This document shows, piece by piece, positions 62,065-64,000 of a stretch of 64,000 nt of DNA. Each line of letters starts with the position of its first letter. Positions within the stretch are counted from its first letter, which is position 1. The position numbers and the translations under genes are program-made. The stretch comes from Rubrivivax sp. GTDB taxonomy: Bacteria; Pseudomonadota; Gammaproteobacteria; Burkholderiales; Burkholderiaceae_C. Under the pieces are notes generated by a model. That model searched no databases, was not told the DNA's origin, and worked only from the letters and a program-made list of their open reading frames with translations. The stretch is taken from NCBI GenBank assembly GCA_027485165.1, contig JAIXRN010000014.1, forward strand, positions 1 through 64,000, read 5' to 3'.

Positions 62065-62370
62065 ATGCGCACCAACATCGATATCGATGACGAGTTGATG
62101 GCCCAGGCCATGGCGGCGGGCCCGTTCACGACGAAGAAGGACGCCGTGGAAGCCGGCTTGCGCTTGCTCGCGCGGCAGGCCGCGTATCGCGAGATCCTGA
62201 AATGGCGTGGCAAGCTGAAGTGGGAAGGCGACGACAGCATCGACTGGACCGCGCCGTCGCCCGACGCTGCACCTGCAGCACCTGCAGCGGCTGCAGCACC
62301 TGTGGTGCAGGCGCCGGCAGCGCCGCCGTCCGCAGCGTCGCCTGCCGCGCAGCGCCGCGCTCGTCGCTGA
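62065..62370 (+). CDS. vapB: VapB-type antitoxin with Ala/Pro-rich tail
   Basis: The 101-residue protein begins MRTNIDIDDELMAQAMAAG then FTTKKDAVEAGLRLLARQAA, the VapB/type II antitoxin pattern with a ribbon-helix-helix DNA-binding domain. The toxin-binding part reads ILKWRGKLKWEGD. Residues 62-101 are an unusual Ala/Pro-rich, CTGCAG-repeat-encoded tail ending QRRARR. No ribosome binding site precedes the ATG. vapC follows 17 bases later. The pair lies between mccB and liuC. Confidence 0.83.
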   Translation: MRTNIDIDDELMAQAMAAGPFTTKKDAVEAGLRLLARQAAYREILKWRGKLKWEGDDSIDWTAPSPDAAPAAPAAAAAPVVQAPAAPPSAASPAAQRRARR

Positions 62371-62387
62371 CCGCGGGGTGGCATACC

Positions 62388-62789
62388 TTGCTGGTCGTTG
62401 ATTCGAGTGTCTGGATCGATTTCTTCAACAACGCCGACCATCCGGCCGTCGAGCAGTTGTCCTTCATGCTCGAACGCGGCGAAGTACGCTTGGTCGTGCC
62501 CGATCTGGTGCTCTATGAAGTGCTGCGCGGTTTCCGCCACGAAGCGCCTTACCGCGCGGCCCGGCGCCTGATGGAAAGCTTGGCCGTGGAAGACACCGGC
62601 AGCGCCGGCTTGGCACTGGCCGCGGCCCAGCATTACCGCAGCTTGCGGGCGCAGGGCATCACCGTGCGCAGCCCCATCGACGTGCTGGTAGCGGCTTTTT
62701 GCATCGAGCGCGACTACGCGCTGCTGCACCGCGACCGCGACTTCCAGGCCTTCGAAGACCTGCGCGGGCTTCGCGGCTGGCAGCACTGA
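62388..62789 (+). CDS. vapC: VapC-type PIN-domain ribonuclease toxin
   Basis: The 133-residue PIN nuclease has the four acidic residues: Asp5 (VVDSSVWIDFF), Glu44 (VLYEVLRG), Asp98 (SPIDVLVA) and Asp116 with Asp118 (HRDRDF). It should cleave RNA, held in check by VapB. Start is TTG 62388, with GGGG before it; longer frames give a Cys/Arg-rich non-family stretch. liuC begins seven bases after the stop. Confidence 0.85.
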   Translation: MLVVDSSVWIDFFNNADHPAVEQLSFMLERGEVRLVVPDLVLYEVLRGFRHEAPYRAARRLMESLAVEDTGSAGLALAAAQHYRSLRAQGITVRSPIDVLVAAFCIERDYALLHRDRDFQAFEDLRGLRGWQH

Positions 62790-62796
62790 CTTCACC

Positions 62797-63579
62797 ATGA
62801 CCACCACACTCGACATCCGCCGCCCCGGCCCGCATGTGGCCGAGGTCTGGCTGAACCGCCCCGATGTGCGCAACGCCTTTAACGACGGCGTCATCCAGGA
62901 ACTCACCAGCGCCTTCACCACCCTGGGTGCCGACCCCGAGCTGCGCGCCATCGTGCTGGCCGGCCACGGCAAGGCCTTCTGCGCCGGGGCCGACCTGTCG
63001 TGGATGCGCACGATGGCCGGCTACAGCTGGGACGAGAACCAGGCCGACGCCGCGCGCTTGGCCCAGATGCTGTGGACCGTGTACAGCTGCCCCGTCCCCG
63101 TGCTGGGCCGCATCCATGGCGACTGCTATGCCGGCGGCGTGGGCCTGGCCGCGGTGTGCGACGTGCTGGTGGCCAGCGACGCCGCGCACTTTTGCCTAAG
63201 TGAAGCGAAGCTGGGCTTGCTGCCGGGCACGATCGCGCCCTACGTGGTGCGGGCGCTGGGCGAGCAGGCTTCGCGCCGCTACTTCATCACCGCTGAACGT
63301 TTCAGCGCGGCACAGGCGCAGGCACTGGGCTTCGTGCACGAAGTCGCCAGCGCCGAGACGCTGGACGCGAAGCTGGCTGAAGTCGTGGCCCAGATCGTGG
63401 CCAACGGCCCCGCGGCGGTGAAGGCCTGCAAGCGGCTGGTGCAAGACGTGGCTGGCCGGTCCATCGACGCCGACTTGCGTGCCGACACCGCACGCCGCAT
63501 CGCCGACATCCGCGCCAGCGATGAAGGCCGCGAAGGCGTGCAGGCCTTCCTGGGCAAGCTCGATCCCACTTGGCGCTGA
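62797..63579 (+). CDS. liuC: Methylglutaconyl-CoA hydratase (enoyl-CoA hydratase family)
   Basis: The 260-residue crotonase has VWLNRPDVRNAFNDGVIQEL, LAGHGKAFCAGADLSWMRTM (oxyanion-hole and CoA sites), GDCYAGGVGLAAVCDVLVAS and SEAKLGLLPGTIAPYVVRAL. The last block and the position next to mccB favour 3-methylglutaconyl-CoA hydratase over generic enoyl-CoA hydratase. It follows the toxin gene by only seven bases and is probably co-transcribed through the module. Confidence 0.9.
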   Translation: MTTTLDIRRPGPHVAEVWLNRPDVRNAFNDGVIQELTSAFTTLGADPELRAIVLAGHGKAFCAGADLSWMRTMAGYSWDENQADAARLAQMLWTVYSCPVPVLGRIHGDCYAGGVGLAAVCDVLVASDAAHFCLSEAKLGLLPGTIAPYVVRALGEQASRRYFITAERFSAAQAQALGFVHEVASAETLDAKLAEVVAQIVANGPAAVKACKRLVQDVAGRSIDADLRADTARRIADIRASDEGREGVQAFLGKLDPTWR

Positions 63580-63598
63580 GCACCGAGCGCGGGCCACG

Positions 63599-64000
63599 AT
63601 GAATCTCGACCTCACCCACCTGGCCGCGCTGGCCGCGGCCCTGGGCTGGGCCAGCGGCATGCGCCTCTATGCCGTGGTGTTCCTGGTCGGCGGTGCCGGC
63701 TTCCTGGGCTGGGTGCCGCTGCCCGATGGCCTGAAGCTGCTGCAGCACCCGTTGGTGCTGGGTGCCGGCTTCCTGATGTTCGCGATGGAATTCGTGGCCG
63801 ACAAAGTCCCGGGTGTCGACACGCTGTGGGACGCAGTGCACACCTTCATCCGCATCCCTGCCGGCGCGGCGCTGGCCGCTGGCGTGTTCAGCGGCGACGG
63901 CAGCCTGGGCGGGCCCGAAGCGTCGCAGGCCTGGATGCTGATCGCCGCCCTGGCGGGCGGCACGCTGGCAGCCACATCGCATGCCGCCAAGGCCACCACG
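63599..64000 (+). CDS. DUF4126-type membrane protein, 5' part
   Basis: The 134 codons visible encode a membrane protein (MNLDLTHLAALAAALGWASG, then MRLYAVVFLVGGAGFLGWVP). DGLKLLQHPLVLGAGFLMFA, FVADKVPGVDTLWDAVHTFI and GGTLAATSHAAKATT follow, matching DUF4126. The gene runs off the window end. It begins 20 bases after liuC on the same strand. Function unknown. Confidence 0.82.
   Translation, partial: MNLDLTHLAALAAALGWASGMRLYAVVFLVGGAGFLGWVPLPDGLKLLQHPLVLGAGFLMFAMEFVADKVPGVDTLWDAVHTFIRIPAGAALAAGVFSGDGSLGGPEASQAWMLIAALAGGTLAATSHAAKATT

Noticed and set aside
62202-62387. Upstream extension of vapC
   Set aside because: The extra residues are Arg/Cys-rich, overlap vapB in another frame and precede the canonical PIN start VVDSSVWID.

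Overview
The window is 64 kb of GC-rich, gene-dense chromosome from a betaproteobacterium, most likely a Burkholderiales member of the Rubrivivax/Leptothrix/Comamonadaceae neighbourhood. This rests on several signs: PEP-CTERM proteins, a DksA with an Ala/Pro/Lys-rich N-terminal extension beside hslVU, a set of small Burkholderiales-type conserved proteins, 4-base or shorter overlaps between co-directional genes, and a typical intergenic GC-rich palindrome. No prophage, insertion sequence, tRNA or CRISPR array was seen. The window begins in the 3' end of a 5S rRNA and ends inside a DUF4126 membrane-protein gene.

Layout. 0-6 kb: end of an rRNA operon, fadD, a conserved unknown, and a tightly overlapping trio (LaoB-like subunit, GMC alcohol oxidoreductase, lipase-like hydrolase). 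6-11 kb: phenylalanine/tyrosine catabolism (phhA, hppD) with a divergent Lrp-type regulator, then YqaA-like, MscS and HDOD proteins. 11-12.6 kb: small conserved ORFs, tandem hairpins, a long inverted repeat overlapping a promoter, and a helix-turn-helix gene. 13.6-18.7 kb: a Fur-box-preceded iron-uptake operon (tonB, TonB-dependent receptor, PKHD hydroxylase, FMN hydroxy-acid oxidase). 18.9-20.0 kb: a TerC/Alx manganese exporter behind a yybP-ykoY-type riboswitch. 21.8-26.8 kb: a 1684-residue PEP-CTERM protein built on a 187-residue tandem repeat.

26.8-43.9 kb is mostly core: aldo/keto reductase, hslU/hslV, a STAS-like protein, a zinc-finger-less DksA, a COG0523 metallochaperone GTPase, YhhQ, corC, lnt, glyQ/glyS, gmhB, plsC, a YgjP-like metalloprotein, a candidate 6S-like RNA and a metallo-beta-lactamase-fold hydrolase. 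44-64 kb carries acyl-CoA and leucine catabolism (ivd, thiolase, MaoC-like hydratase, acyl-CoA dehydrogenase, mccB, liuC) mixed with aceK, a carbonic anhydrase, a second PEP-CTERM protein, a DUF2868/DUF3482 GTPase pair, trkA/trkH and a VapBC toxin-antitoxin module lodged between mccB and liuC.

Taken together the genes suggest a heterotroph using fatty acids or alcohols, aromatic and branched-chain amino acids. AceK would direct isocitrate into the glyoxylate shunt when acetyl-CoA is the main product. The most unusual items are the exact 561-bp repeat array, the 11.0-12.6 kb small-gene and operator locus, the riboswitch, the toxin-antitoxin insertion, a GmhB lacking its nucleophile, and the hydroxy-acid oxidase coupled to an iron-uptake operon.
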